DNA from: Campylorhamphus procurvoides
Taxonomy: Eukaryota > Chordata > Aves > Passeriformes > Dendrocolaptidae
DNA length: 64,000 nt
Assembly: GCA_013396655.1 (NCBI GenBank)
Contig: WBMV01005158.1
Span: 311-64,310, forward strand
Direction: 5' to 3'
The notes under the pieces are model-generated. The model had not been told where the DNA came from. It saw only the letters and a list, made by a program, of their open reading frames with translations, and made no database searches. The stretch's first letter is position 1. Every line of letters begins with the position of its first letter. Below are positions 28,701 to 43,700 of this stretch, in pieces. The position numbers and the translations under genes were made by a program.

Positions 28701-31700
28701 GCCTCCAGCCTTCCCTGGGGAAGGGCAGGAGATGCTGTGCTTGGAGCAGTCCTGCTCCCAGGTGTGCAAAGAAGTCAGGAATGGCAGGGCAGGGTGGACA
28801 CAGGGCTGAGGAAGTGAGTGGCACATTTGGGTGCTGAAAGCAGTGCCAAAGGGGGGCTGCCCTGCTGTGAGCCCAGCAGCAGGAACTCCCAGCTCTGCAC
28901 TCCATCATTCTCTTCTCTTTCCATTAGAAATCAGACTTTCCCAAGCAGTGAGCTCCCAAGGTTTGTCATAACCTGCACAGTGCTCTCTGACCCTACAGTG
29001 ATCTGGAAGCTGCAGCAATTCCTGCTTCCAGTCTGGATCAAATGGAATAATATGGGCACGAGATGGTGGTTACACCAAGCACATATTTTTCCTTGTAATC
29101 TATTCATTCTGTTTGATCTCTCTTGGCCAAATGTCTGGAGTTCAGTGTGACCAGTGAAGGAGGGCACTGAGAATCCACCAAAGCTATCCATGCTTTTGGT
29201 TTCTGCCTGGAGCAGACACCCATGGCCAGGCTCGATTGGTCCCTGAGAGGGCTCTGCAATGTGGGGCAGGGCTGGGACAGGAACTCTTAGGGAACATCAC
29301 AGAACTCCCAGCTTTAACCCTAAGAGCAAGATAAACGTGACCTCTTCTCTCTAGCACGAATGTTTAATAAAGTGTTACGTGCATGTGTATTTATAATAAT
29401 TAAAAAAATTAAAACAAGGCTCTCCACTGCACACAGTTGTCCCTCTGGGGAGAGGGTGAGAGAACAAACATGTGACAGATGTTTGTCATGTTGCTTAATG
29501 CACTACTGGAAAGCACTCAAGATACCACAGTGATGAGTGCACTATAAGAAACAGATCTAGAAAGAAAATATTGGGCTTTTACAAGCTCATTCTTGAGCAT
29601 CTTTCCTCCACATCCTCTTTTCCAAATTTAGTGTCATCATGGTAATGTTCATTTTCATAACTGTTTCAGCAACCTATTTCACAGCTGAAGCTTCTGCCTT
29701 AAGCCTGATCAGAAAACACCTGAAAACTCTCTCACCTCTCTGCTCATCAACTTCCTTTAAATTTCATTTCTAGATGTTACACATATCTTTGTTCACCCAG
29801 GTAAGCCATATAAATTCCATCAGTAACCAGAAATAAAGTGACCTTCTCTTTTGGTATTACCCTTTCTTTCTTTTCCTTTGTATTTTCTAAGCTCAGCTAA
29901 CCTTTTTAAAGCTTGTGCTGTTCACCACACATAAATGAGAGCTGTAAGTTTATATTAAATTGTTAAAAACCTGAATGGTGTTTGGTTATTGATGCGTGCA
30001 ACCCCTGAAATATAGATTAATTCTTAAACTTGCTGTATCTCTGATGGAAGATGTTGCTCAGATTTTATTCCCAGACAGTTTTTCTCTGGCCAGTTACAGC
30101 CTGTGGAGGTGAAAGATTCTTTTGAAATAGCCTGGGTGTCTCTAACAATCCTTTTGCTGACTAATCTTTCATGAAAGTAGAGCTGGGTTACCTTCAGTGC
30201 CTCAATCTTTGTAATAACTGAACTCAGATAATGATGTGGTCTTTCAGTAGCCCACTCCAAAGCAAACTTACTATGGAGTCTATTTGTACTTTGGTTATGA
30301 AAGTATTTGTAAAATGTGTTAGGATTGAGTACTTCAATTTCAGTGTGTTGTTTATAAGTGTTACACCCAGAATTCTGCACCCACAGTTCCAGAGTCAGAG
30401 TGGGTTGGGTGGTGTGGCCTCTGTCAGGCTGCAATGATTATTGCTGTATAAACCCATCAAACTGGAGTGGAGTCCATAGAGAAGGGGGGCAGCAATATTA
30501 CAGTTAAGGACTCTGGGGTCTCAATTCAGTGGCATGTAAAGCCACACTGCTCTTCAGGAATGTTTACCAAGCCCTCAACTGTGGGTGGCAAATAGGGCCA
30601 CCAGACCCCAGTGACTCATCCTAATATAAATACTGCCCTTTGCAGCAACTTCCAGGGCTGGTCTAGAAGGTTCATTTTGGAAGGCTTTGGTATCCATGAC
30701 CCTCTGCAGGCTAAGATGGTGCTCTGATCTGCACAGGCAGCTCTTTGGGGTTTGCAGGGGGCTACAGCACTAGTGTGAGACCGTGGGGGCAGCAGGGCTT
30801 GCTCTTGGATTCCTTCAAAATAGAAATCAACTGGCATTTCAGAGCTTTAATTCCTCAAGCCTCACTAATGGCTATACCCAGTGATTCCCTCATTTTCCAA
30901 AAATGTGCCCGCACTCCCTCTTGCAGTGATTTACACACTTCTGTCCTGCCATTGCTGACTTTGGCAGCCTCCTCTGCATTTCAACCACCAGTTGTGTACA
31001 GAATTTCTGCCTGACCTGCTTTTTAGCTTTCTCTAAACCTCGTGCATGGTTCCCTCTTCTCAGGACAGTTTTCTCCCTCTCTGAGCACTCTGTTCTGTCA
31101 GGCTCTTATCTAGATCCTTAACATTTTCTCCCTAGTCTCTCCTTTTGAGCTCCAAACCTGGCTCTGTTCCCTCCACACTGTGACTCACTTTTCCCAAACC
31201 CCCTGACTCATGCTGCTCACTCACTTATGCAACAACTTAATCTCTGCAATTTTCTCCCTATCATTCGGAGAAGCACCGAAAATCAGGGGATGCGTTTCCC
31301 CAGGGCATCAAAAATGGAGAGGAAAAAATGCAATCCACCTCTACCTTCACGTTCTTTGAGCCACTTAAGCCTTTCCTCCTGCAGCACATACCTGTGTGTT
31401 GTGCTCAGAGCTGGAGAAATGTTTTCTTAACTAACTCAAGTATGTTTTACTCCTGTGGCTGAAGTGCTCAGCTTCTTGCTGCTCACTGGCTCTCAGAGCA
31501 TTGCAATAATGCTGCAGCATCTTCTTGCTCTCCTGGGCTAGGCACATACTCATCTGTTAAAATAAGTCACAAAGTCATTGTAGCCTGCTTTTCTCTGTGC
31601 TGGTCTGCAGCAGAATATTCCACCAGATAAAGAGGCCTCTGAAAATGATTTTATGGCATTAAAATTCTTGTTTCTCTCCCTACAGAGGAGCACCAATGGA

Positions 31701-34700
31701 TCAGCTTCTGAATGGGTTATGGAAATTGCAGTCCAGGGCGATCCCACCTATGTGGGTGTTGCACTTGTCATCCACTCCAGAGAACCTGCTCTCCTTGTTT
31801 GGAATGTAAACAATAAATATTTTAGTTAATCAGTTTAAATTCTGTGAGCTCTCAGTGTGAGGGAGCCCAGAGGATGCCTCGTTGTGTTTTTCTATTGGAT
31901 TCATCTGGAGTGCAAACATCACCTCGTTGGTCAGCAGTGGCACCAGAGAGTCTGACAGCAGCCACAAGTGATGTGCAGCATCAAGGGCTGGGTACTTAAC
32001 CCCACATACAGCCTGGGAAGCCTTGCCCTTCCTGGCCACTTCACTGGCTTCCCTTCTCTCTCTGGGGTGTCTCATACTGGCATTTTTCACCTGAAGATAA
32101 AGTACCTCAAGGAATTAGACACTATAGTTCATCCATTGGCATGGGCTTACTTTATTTCACCAAATTAAGTATTCTGTCCCCTATTCCTTATATTGTTCTT
32201 GCAGCTGAAGCCAAGCTCACTGTGCTGTCGTTTCCTGGACCCTCCCTGCTCCTTTCTTACCCATAGGAACAACATCAGCAACCTCCAAATTCCCTGGTTC
32301 CCTCCCCAGCCCTAGCAAGCCATCAACAATTTCTGTCAAAGGCTTTTCTATTTCCCTTGCTACTTCCTTCAACATTTGGGATGTTATTCATCCGGGCTGG
32401 GTGCCCAGAGCACTTTTAACTCCTTGGTGCTGGGAGGCTGCGGGAAATCCCAGCCCCGGATCTGTTACATAACGAGGGCTCCGTGGGTACCAAAGGATGG
32501 AACACTGGGAGCAATTCCTCATTCCTGGTGCAGGGGAAGTGCTGCCACTGCCCTGGGGCATTGGGAGGCAGCACCTCTGAGTGTGCCCAGCCCTGCAAGC
32601 CCTCCTTTCTGCTGCTTTCCCTCTGGCCCTTTCAGCTCAGCCTGTTGCACCGACTGCCCTGGTAACGAGGTGTCCCAGTTGAGGGAAGGTAACCTGCACC
32701 AATCCTGTTTGCACAGGAGAACAGCCTGAAGAGCCAAGAGCCACATTTAAGCAAATAGGTGAGGCAGAACATTTAAATCAATGAACTTTTCCTGAAAACC
32801 TTCACAATTCCTTCAGGGTGCTGAAGATGTTTCCCCTCTCACATTTGGGAGCACAGCACAGCAAGGCCCTTGCATGTTCATCTTTTAGTACTCCTGGACA
32901 TCGTGGCACAACAAAATAGAGGTAATGCAAAGTACTAATGTGGGAAATGTGCAAAAAGAAACTTGAATGCAGTGCAACTCAGTTTCTTTTGGGATTTGTA
33001 TCTTTGGACTGCAAAAGTGTGAGGAAATACAGTGAATTTGGGCAAGTTATCCAAGGCTGACTTGAGGAGTATGAAGGTACAGGAACAGCATCCTTCTGTT
33101 AAGTGAGCAGAGTTCACAAGCTGCAGTCCTGGAGGCTGGGCTGCAGTTTTCTGTCACAATTATGTATTGTCTCTGGTATGTCCAAACCAAATTGACTTAT
33201 CACACAGAAGAGCTAAAGAAAGGAGGGAGCCATGGCTTTTAGCACTACAACATCTCCCACATGTTTGGGAGTGGCAGGCAGCTGTGACGGGGAAAGAAAT
33301 GAATGGAGCTTTGAACTGCTGCATGACTTCCCTCCAGCTGTGATGCTCCCTTGCCTCACACACTCTGGGAGGCACAGTGCACAAGGTAGGTGGATTAGAA
33401 TTCCAGGATCCTTTGGACTTCCCTCATTACCCAGTCACAGCCAGAGTGAATTAAATGAACAGGCACAGAAATCACTGGTCAAGTAATACAGTAATTAAAA
33501 CTATGATTGCAAATGAAAGTGCGGTGGCTAATTTGACAACAGTGTTGGTCTGATCCAAGGCCACAAACCATACCCTGAAGTATCTTCTCTCTAATGTTAC
33601 TTCAATGTGTACTCTTAAAATCAGAACAGGGACATAAATCTATGTCTGTGTTGAAGTTCTCTCAATCCCCCACTAGAAGATCACAGTGTTAACTATTCCA
33701 GAATCACAGAATCTGCTGAGTTGGAAGGGACTCACAAGGAGCATGGAGGCCAGCCCTTAGCCCTGCACAGGACCAGTCTTCCTGCTCATCCAAAAGAAAA
33801 ATACTCCCTGTTTTTGATCTGTACTAATGTAAAATGTGTATTTTGGGCTTTCTTTTTGCTGGGGCCATAAATGGAGCCTCACTTAGAGAGCACTAATTCA
33901 GTGCAATGTGCCTGCAAGTCTGTGAGTGCTTCAAAACGTGGGCTGTCAGAATGGCAAACTTTGATTTACATTGCAATGGCTTGTTTTTACTTTCAGGAGA
34001 GTATTTCCTGCTGTTGCTTTCTTGTGATTCTGTGCTAGAGGTCTAACAACTTGTGCTTTTTGGTTCATGCCTGCCTAAGTGAGGATCACCCACCCATGAT
34101 GACCAATCCACTTGGCCTGGGCTCAAAAACAACAAGGGTGGATTAATCTGTTCCATTATTGCAGATGAAAGAGCTCTCCCCGACATCTGGCATATCATCT
34201 TCAAAACTGATATGGAACACTTCCATAAATTCAGCTTAACATTGTTTTTGTGAGTGTTCCAAAGCATTTCTAACATGAAGGAATAGCATGCAAACTAATT
34301 TCCTATTTGAAAGTAAATGTCTTGTTCTTATTTCTAATTCACCCAGTTATTAAAAAGGGGGGGGGAATAAGATGTTCCCTTAACTTGAAGCATACTGATT
34401 TGTTTATTTAAGTTAATGGAAAAGCTAGTCAGTGTTTGATGTAAAGCTGCCCCCTTGCTTGAAAGAAAACCAAACAACTGGTTATGAATTATGAATATCT
34501 CCTAATACTTTCCAGAATTATCTGAAGGATGTATTTTTTTCTTAATTACGTACACTTAAAAGTTCCAAGTTCCCTATTCATTCCCATTCTGTTTATTTCT
34601 CTCCTTGGAAACCTCATAAGCATTTTCCTTTAGCAAGGCTTGACTGAACAGAATATTACTGCTACAACCTGCAGGAGTAGGGAAATCAAGGCCTGAGAGC

Positions 34701-37700
34701 TCGCTGTGGTTTTTAATTAGGAAGTTGCAGAAAGGCTCATTAAAGCTTTGCAGGCCCTTGCACGGCACTCACGGGGCAGCTGCTCATCCCTGCATGGGAA
34801 AACACAAGTATCTCCCCAAAAACTGAGCAGAGCACACGGAGGTTCAGGCCGAGTTCAACACCAGCTCTCCCCAGGAGGAGCCTTATCTCCACTGATATTG
34901 TTTTTAGCACTAATCATCGTCTCTGCTGGCAGTACCAACGGGCTGCAATCTCCACAGCTCCCCACGGAAATCAGCAGATTCCTGATGCTGCTCCAGCTCC
35001 ACAAATGCCTTTGCAGGCATTAGTTAGTTAGGAATTTGGGGGGGATGCTTTTAGGGTGTTGCTGGACATACCCATGGATGCCTTGTTTTGTAGAAATCTA
35101 TCTAAAACTTATTTAAAATCTTAATTTTACCTTGTGAAATGGAGATGGTTAAAAGAAATTCAGTTTCCTGCCTTCTACAACTTTTGAATGAGAGAGGAAC
35201 AAAAGCAAACTGTGGAAACAGCACTTAAAAAAGGCACAGCGGTTGGTTTGGTCCAAAATACACTCGAGGGATGGGAGGGGACTGGGAGAGCTGGGAGAGA
35301 AAAACACAATGTTCAGGTTGCACAGTTCAAGTGAAGTGAAATGGAGGTGCAGGAGTGAAGATTTGTGGCAATATCCATTTGATTCTGCTGAAAACAAGCA
35401 GTGCTATACAGTACAAAACCATCAGGAATTGGTCCTGTACACTGTTGTTTGCTTGTCTTGCCTTAAGAATTCCTATTAGCTGGCTCTTCTTTGGAACATT
35501 AGTGGAAAATTCAAGTTTCCATGTGATTCTTAAAATGAAGAGGACTTGAAATGAAACTTGAAGTTTTAAAATTTTGTTGTTTGAAAGAGAATAGGTACAA
35601 GAGGTGAAGGTACATGTGTGGCAGAGGCACCAGGGAAAAAGAAATCAATTGTTTGAAGGTGAAAGGAAAAAAAAAAGGCAGTATGAATTCTTATAAAGGA
35701 AGGAAAATGAACATGGAAGAGGCAGGACAGGAGGTTCTGGTGGGCAAAAAGGGATGGGTGAAGGGGAACTGAAATGAGCTGAGGGTGTGCAGGCAACTGA
35801 AGATTGGAAGTTGGAGCAGTGCTTGGGAGTATTTGTTGTTCTTTCAAAAACCTGACAAAAAATTCTGAAAACTGAAAATTATTATTATTTTTGGCCCCAC
35901 TCTAAGATTTTTCTGGGGTTTAGCCACAGGTTTTTTTCTGTGTTTGGGAACAAAAAGAAAAAAAAAAAAGGACACCAAAAAATACTTTGTTCTTTCAATG
36001 AGTCAGTAATAAATAAACCCGAACATTTTAAACCCAGAAGTTTCCTCGGGAAGAGCGAGCTATTTTTCCTCCCCAAATGACTTTGCCTTAAAGGCTGTGC
36101 CTTGCAGCAATCAAGCAGAAGCAGCAAGTGGGCCAGCCTTCCCCTCTCCTGTTTTCCCGCGGTGTCTGGCTGGGAAGTTTCACTTTGGTGCTCCCAAAGT
36201 GCTGGCACTTTGCAGCCTTCACTGCGATTGCAGCGGCGTTTCCTCGAGCAACCTGCTCCTCTGCCTCGGCAGGGCAGCCCTGCAGCCCCTTCTGCTCGCT
36301 TTATACCTCGGCATCCTCACAGCCTCCTGGCCCCGCTTGAAAGCTCACTTGGAGGAGGGAGTGGCCACCGTTTGTTTAGAAAATAAATAGGGAAAAGGAG
36401 GCCAAATACCAGGAAAGTTCCAGTTTGAAATTGTTAAACTAACACACAACATCGCTGACCTGAAAAGGTTACATGAAGTGGGAGAAAGGATGTATTTAGA
36501 GCGATTGCCAGGCAGGACGTGGGATCTCTCACTGACTTGGCAGCTCTGTCTGCTGTTTCTAATGCTCCTTATTTGCGAAGTTCTGAAGTTTGACAAGATC
36601 CATGCTTTATTTTGCAGTATTTACATGGTATTAGGCAAGTGTGTAAATCCATTCAGAGAGTAACCAAGGCCTGCCCTGCCTGCTTTCTCCTGCTTTGGCT
36701 TTGCTCAGTAGACCAAAGGAACTCAGAAAGCAGTCCCAGGATGCTCAGAAACCTGGGAAAAGGGATGTTTTCAGGGGGTGTTCCTTTGGGGTGTGCTATC
36801 AGATAACAGGGTTATTTGGGACACGTTTAAACTCGCTAAATATGGTGGAATAGGGCCCTTTGCTTCCAAATGTTTCAGTGAGAGCGAAGAAAGAAATGAT
36901 GCCTAAATTACAGTAGAGCTGTTAGAATTTCTCCAGAAGGTGAAGGAAGATTGAATGGAAATGTAAAAATGTCAGCACCCCTCTGTATGGGCTGATGTTT
37001 GGGCACTTGGCGAGCGTGGAGGAGAAAACCCAAGGCAGCAGACAAATAATTGCTGCCACATCATCCAAGCACATCATTATCACTGCTGGCTGAGATGAAA
37101 GGCATTCAGTAACCCCAGCCTGGCAGGAGAGCACGGGCAGCCTGAGCTGCAGCCAGCTCCAGCTGTAACCCACAGCAGCCTTCCACTCACCCAGAGCCTG
37201 AAGAACAAACCAGCTGCCTTTTGAAACATCCTGCACTGGCAGTTTTGGGAAGTTAGAGCTGGAGCTCCTCAGAACTGGGCCCAACAAAGCCCCTCGTTTC
37301 ACTCCACCCATTGTTTGATGGTCTTCAAGATTATAGTTTCCACCCTGACAACTCAAGCCCCTGTTTTTCTCTCCCTCTCCCTTAAATCTCCCACTCTTAC
37401 TTTTCTCCTGCTTTTCTTTCCCTGCTCCTCTGGGTTCTGCCCTTGTCATTTTTCAGGGCAGAGAATGTGCCTTTGTTTGTGAAGAGCAAGGCAAGTCTGT
37501 GGCACCCTGTTCATGCAGTTTATGAATCATATCTCACCGAATTTCTCCCCTAGCCCAGAGATGGCTGGTTGCCCACAGGCACTGCTCCTGGTGCCTCTAT
37601 TTTTCTATTTATAAGGTGCATTTCAGTTTGCATCAGGAGCTGAGGGAAAGACTTGTGCTTGATACCACTTGTGCCAGGTGAAACCCACAGAGAAACTGTG

Positions 37701-40700
37701 GCCAGAGGAACTCTGTACAAAAGTTGCCTGGGCTCTGTATGTTGCTCACATGGGTGTGTGGCAGTACACACCAGCTGCCAGTGAAAACAATCCAAAATAG
37801 ATCCAGCCCTGTGCAAGTCTTGAGATGATCTTAAACTGTACAGAACACAGGTGAGAGAGAGAGAGGAACAGGCTTGGTCAAAGCATGGCTGGGGCAGAAA
37901 AGCTGCTTTTGCAGGATGCTTGTGAAAGGATAAGAAGCTCCTCTGACAATCCCTTCTACTCCCTGCAAGTGGATGAAATTCCTGAAAGAGCAGTTTACAA
38001 CCAAATTAAAGAAAATTGTTGCTTTTGAAACTACTTGTGGTTGTGATGAAGTGTGGGAGCTCCTCAGCACATGTTGATGTTGAGCAGGGCAGCAGAGCCA
38101 AGGACATGGGAAAATGAACCATCCCTGTCCTCCAAGCAGGGGGAACACTGGTGGGAGCAGGTCCTGTGGCTCTGGGTCACTGGCAGCCTCTGCAAAGCAC
38201 TAGGACACATGCAGAAGATGCAGTGTGGACAATCCTTAGTGCTGGTGCCCATCCAAACCAGGATTCTTGCCTGCAGAGAGCTGCAGGAATGAAAAGGACT
38301 TGGCTTTGTAGCTAAGGCTGGGAAGGGAAGGAACAGGCCCTGACAGATTCACTGGACAAGTTTTTTAAGGCTTTGTGGCATGGCATGTTTTCCTGCTTCT
38401 GGGCCTGGGAAGAAAGAAGAGAATATTCTTGGGAAGTTTGAGAATCACAGCCTGCTTTGGGTTGGAAGGGACCTTGAACCTCATCCATTCCCACCCCATG
38501 CCGTGGGCAGGGACACCTTCCACCAGCCCAGGGTGCTCCAAGCCCCCTCCAGCCTGGCATTGGACACTTCCAGGGATGGGACAGCCACAGCTTCCCTGGG
38601 AAAACTGTGCCAGGGCCTGCCCACCCTCACAGGGGAGAATTTTTCCTAATCTACTAACCCTACTCTGTCAGAAGCCACTCCCCCTTCTTCTGTCACTCCA
38701 TGCTCTTATAAAAAGTCCCTCTTGCTCTTTCTTGTAGCCACCCTTCCTAAAAAAGAACCACTGAGGGCCCTCTTCCTTCACTTTCCCTCAAGGTGTTTTG
38801 CTTGGCTCTTGCTCTGCTCCATTCCCCTTTTCAAAAGGCACGAGGTCCCAGATTTTTATTCCCTTGCAAATGAAGTGTACGAGCTCAGTGCCAGGGACAC
38901 GTTCCCTTTCCGAGGGATGCCCAGCACATTATCAGCACCCTCCTGGCACGGCCTGGCTGGCTGTAGCTCTGAGCAGACAGCCTGAAATGTTTGCCTAAGC
39001 CCTAATCCAGGCTTTCCGTGCCCACTGCCAAGGTTAAGGGATGAGCACGAGCCCACAGGGGAACACAAGGGCCTCACGTGCTGCTGGACACGGGCCAGGG
39101 TCGGGTGCTCAGAGATTCCTGCAGGCTGGGAGAAGGGATTGCCCCATTTAGGCTGTCATCAAAGCTATTGGAAAAGGCTCAGTCCCACAGAAGGGTTTCC
39201 TAGGTGCCTTGCTGTCCCCAATGGATGTCATTCCAGGAGCTGGTGGAGCAGTCCAGGGGCAAGGTCAGGCTGTGCTCGTTCAGCTCCTGGGTGCCAAAAA
39301 GAGGGACCCGTGGCTCTGTCTTCATGGAAGGGCCACATTCCAAGGACTGAGCAGGCAAGGGAGGAACTGACAGAAGATAAGTCTAGGACAGACTAATTAT
39401 ATCAGGGAATTAATGCCAAGAGCAAGGAATAAAAAGGTAAAGCAAGAAGAGATGTCCCTGGGTACTAGTAAGATGGCCTGTTTATAGTGGAGGAAAAGTA
39501 AATAAGTACATAAAGGGGAAGAATTGCTTAAAATTCTGAAGCTAAAGTGGTTAAAAGTAATTTTTTAAATATAATTTATCAGTTCTATTAACCTAGAAGT
39601 GGGATTTCTCTGTGCCCTTGGCATTCAGAAGCCCTGTTGTGGAGAAGGATTCCCCTGGTTTGAACCCTGAATCCAAAGGCACAGGACCATGTTCAAGCAG
39701 CCACCAGACAGGAGGGAGTGGGGGATTTAACAGGACAGCAGGAACCAGCTCGTGGAATTTGTGGCCTGGAAAGAGTTGGGTTCTTTTAATATTTTTTTCA
39801 GAAGACAAGATTTCCAGACAGGGGCTACTGAAGAGGAGGGGAAGTTTTTAACAGACTGGGCTTAAAAACGTTTGTATGTAGTATCTAACCAACTCCCTTG
39901 ATTTAGAGGCTGGGTCTAATTAATGCTGCCAGTAGATATGCAAAACACTGGAAGAGCAAGGTCAAGATTGGTTTTTAGCAGCTAATTGGGCATCCTCTGT
40001 AGCAAGATCTGTATCTAAACTTCTTTGGGGTCTAAGAGACTGTTAGTTTGCCTTGGAGATTCCATGGACGGGCAGAAAGATCAAGGTGAAGGCAGAGCAG
40101 TGCAGTGTGTCAGCCAGTAACCCCCCAGGACCTCCCAACTGATTGCACAGCTTCCAAAACACCTCCCAGAAATGAAAACCGAGTCATGCAAGGTCTTGTA
40201 GCCTATTATTTTGAGAAGGACTGGGAAGTGTTCAGTGTGCTTTAGGATCAAGTCCAAATGACTTTTCAGGAGTTAGGTCTCATTTTCAATGAAAGGAAAA
40301 TAAAAAGGAAGCAAAGCATAAAGATAAGTGAGGCTAAGTACATATGAAAAACAAAAATGTTTTCAAAGCAAAGAACAATGATCCCTTATCTACAGAAGGT
40401 TCAGTAAATAGGTTAATTCTTCATATTGACCTAAAGCTCTTGGGCTTGATTTATGATTCCTGTTAGTTGTGCAGGAATTTTTATTTGCCCCATAGGGCTT
40501 CACACTTACTCCACGTCCATGTGTTTGCCTGGAATGTCCAGTAGTGGAGAGCAAAGCCCCCAGAGCCACAAGGGAATCTGGGAAACCCATGGAAAGATCT
40601 CTGTGGATGCAGAGCTACGTGTTACTCTGTGCCAAACCAGCCAAGTCTGCTCTTCACAAGGAACAAAACTTACTTGGTTTACAGATCCTTAATAATTTTG

Positions 40701-43700
40701 AAATTCCACCCCTAGAAGGGTTAAGATATTAGAGAGGATACCGAGCTGATTATTTTAGCCAAACCAGACATCACTGCCTATATAAAGTGGCCTCAAGTAT
40801 CTAGTGAGTAAAAGTGACAATGTGGTCTCATCTGGCACTGTAAACTGGTCCCAGACCTGCTCAGAGCCACCATAAATCACAAAATGTAAAGGATCTGGTT
40901 TCCTGAAGGAGCAGCTTTATTTCATTACCATTTTGAAACTGCTGTTGCTAATTGTACAGTAATTTCTCCAGGATCACAGTGTGAACTGCTGTTTCAGGCA
41001 GGTCTGGCACTTGTCACTGGTTCAAGTAAAGAAGAGAGAGAATGAGGAATTCAACAGAAATAAGAACTGCGTGAAGAGTATCTGAAAGGGGCAGCAGCAG
41101 GATCTGACACTGAGAAACCCAGCAAGCTGAGCAAACAGCCAATTCCTTCCCATCAAGGCTCCTCCCAGACTCTCCAGCATTTCCTACCCACCCATGAGTG
41201 GGATCAGCCTGTGCCTGGCATTGCAGGCCTGCTCTGGCAAGGTCTTTGGGAGGGCTTTGAAAGTCCAAGTTCCCAGCAAGGAGCTGAAGGGCTGATTTGG
41301 GGCAAGGTAAACTGAGGCAGTGAAATTGCTGGGATCTACCCCTGTTCTAAGTGCCGAATGCAGCTAAACATACCTTAATATGGCACCTCAGAGGATTAAC
41401 ATTATTTCACTCTTTTCCTTGTTTGTGGATACACAGTGAGAGGTATATATATTTTAATTTTTAGTTTTGTTTCACTTGTGACACGAGTTGGGTCATGGGA
41501 GGTTGGGAATGACATTCAGCTTCTCTACTACTTGGTCTCTCCCAGGAAAATGTTTTCCTTCAAAGCCAGGGCTGCCCAGAGCTGTGTTACTTTCCCTTAT
41601 GGAAAACACTTCCTCACTCTCACCTTTTGTAAGAAAACAAACCATATTTTCATATAAATACAGCAGTTTTATAAAAACTTCGGTTCTGAAAAGTACCTGA
41701 AGAAATAGGAAGTGAAACCCAAAATGGTGTGGTTTTTAATCTTGTTGAAGCAAATTAAGAAGGAATACCAAGCCCAGTGTTTAGAAGGGTGAACATGGAA
41801 GGTTTGCTCAGGTGAAGCTTTTCACTGCAAACGTGCATTTGGTGCCTTCCACAGGGGAACTGTCATGGGTGAGTGGCACCGTACATAAGAGTGAATAATC
41901 CTAACTAGTTTGATAAGTAAAACAGAGGTTTCTGATTAAAACAAAAAGATTGTTTTTCTTCCCGCAACCCAAGCACTGATGTAAATAAGTTCAGCCCAGC
42001 TGGGAACTAAGAGAAAAAGAACTGTAAAGAAGCCACGTGGTCATCTCTGGGCTTAAACTGTGAAATTGGTGCTAAGAATAGTTAACAGGGGCACATAAGC
42101 ATTTAATTTTTCAAATGAAGCCCAAATGATAGGAATGGAAAAACCTGCATGTTCTCATAGCAGTTTGTCAGGGCTGTTGTCTGTGCAGCCCATCCCAAGT
42201 GCCTCCCAGCGGGACAGTAATGCTGTCTTGAAGCTGGCTGTGTGTGACACAGGCAGTGCTGGAACTCGGGGCCATAAAGCTGCAGGGCCTGGGACATCTT
42301 CTGCAAAGATGCTCTGCAGCCCAGCCAGCCACAGCCCAGGGCTGTCCCCCTTGCAGTGTTACAGCCAAATGGAAACAAGCTGGCTTTCTAATGCCCCCTT
42401 TTTGCTGTTTTTCATGTGTTTCAGCACTCTGGGTCACTGGCTCTGCCTGGGCCATGGCCACATGTGAGGTGTGTGTGTGTGGATGGAGCCACCAGCACGT
42501 GCTGAGGCCACTTCTTGGCTCCCCTGGGTGTGACAGACACTGAACCAAGGAATCCAATGTAAAGAATCCCAGAAAGTGCTGCTGCTTTTGTCCCAAATGC
42601 ACCACTGAGCACAGCCAGAGTGGGCTGGGAAGGATGTGCTCCTTAAGTTATGTCCAGAGCAGGGCAGTTCCTTCTCGGTGCACGTGCTGTCCAGGAGAAT
42701 GGAGCATTTTAAGGCCCCTGGAAGCTTTGCCAGTACAAAATGTCACTGCATTTCAGTATTCCCTGCTCTGCCCCACAATAACAAACCATCATTCATAGGA
42801 TGAAAATCTTCTGATATTAAAACCTGATTTCTTTTTGCTATAGAAACGTATTGTTGCATTTGACAGCTAATAATCAGATTATTTATGCATCACTTTGGCA
42901 CAGTCATGGAAACTCTTGCCTGATTTTCCCAGTGGTTTTAGTTCTTAACAAAACTGCCCTGATTTGTGCTGTCCCCCTAAGGAAGTGTCAACTTCATGCA
43001 GGCAAAGAGTGGTTCTCTTGGGGTACTGAACATCTGCTGGGCACCAGGCTGGTCAGTCAGAGCTCTGGGGAGCTGCCTTGTGCTCAGTCCACAGGTGACA
43101 GTCACCACATCCAGGAAGATGGAAAACTTAACAGGCTGTGCCCTCTCAAAGTGAGATGCCTCACAAAGGTACAGATATCACCAGTCAACAACTAACCTCC
43201 TCCTGACCTCGTGTAAGAATTGCACAGTGCCTTCAGCAGAAGTTAGCTGTGTTAACCCTCTCAGAAGGTGCTGCTTTTTCACTTCTGGGCTCGCTGTATG
43301 GAATATCCAGACCTTTCTAATCCTGTTGGCCTCACTCCTGCCCCATGGCTGGGAATTCAGGAAGCATTTCCTTTCCTGGGCTCCCCCAGCTGTACCACCT
43401 TTCAGCATCATAAATGGAGACTGGAATTGTGTGCTTCAAAGCAGGAAACAGCAGTTGCAAACCTGCCTTCTCCACCCCCTCATTATTTCTGTATGGGTTA
43501 GCCACATTTCTCCCTTTTCCCTGTCCTTAAAACCTCTCCACACCCCCAAACTGGCTTTCTCCAGAGCTGCTCCCGATTTGCAGAGTTCCCTTTGCCCTGG
43601 GATTAGCAGCACTGCAAAGAGCTGTTTGCTGGGTGAGAAAATGAGGGAAGTGAAGTGTTCCTGCATCCTGGACAGCCCTCGCACGGCTCGGCTCCTCTGC

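Noticed and set aside
28400..28837. 145-codon plus-strand frame with two hydrophobic stretches resembling membrane segments
   Set aside because: It lies in the large intron, and hydrophobic composition is common in chance frames from T-rich DNA. No family was recognised.
36922..37449. 175-codon minus-strand open frame in the large intron
   Set aside because: Low-complexity start and no family resemblance. It is not joined in frame to EFEMP1 exons by good splice sites.
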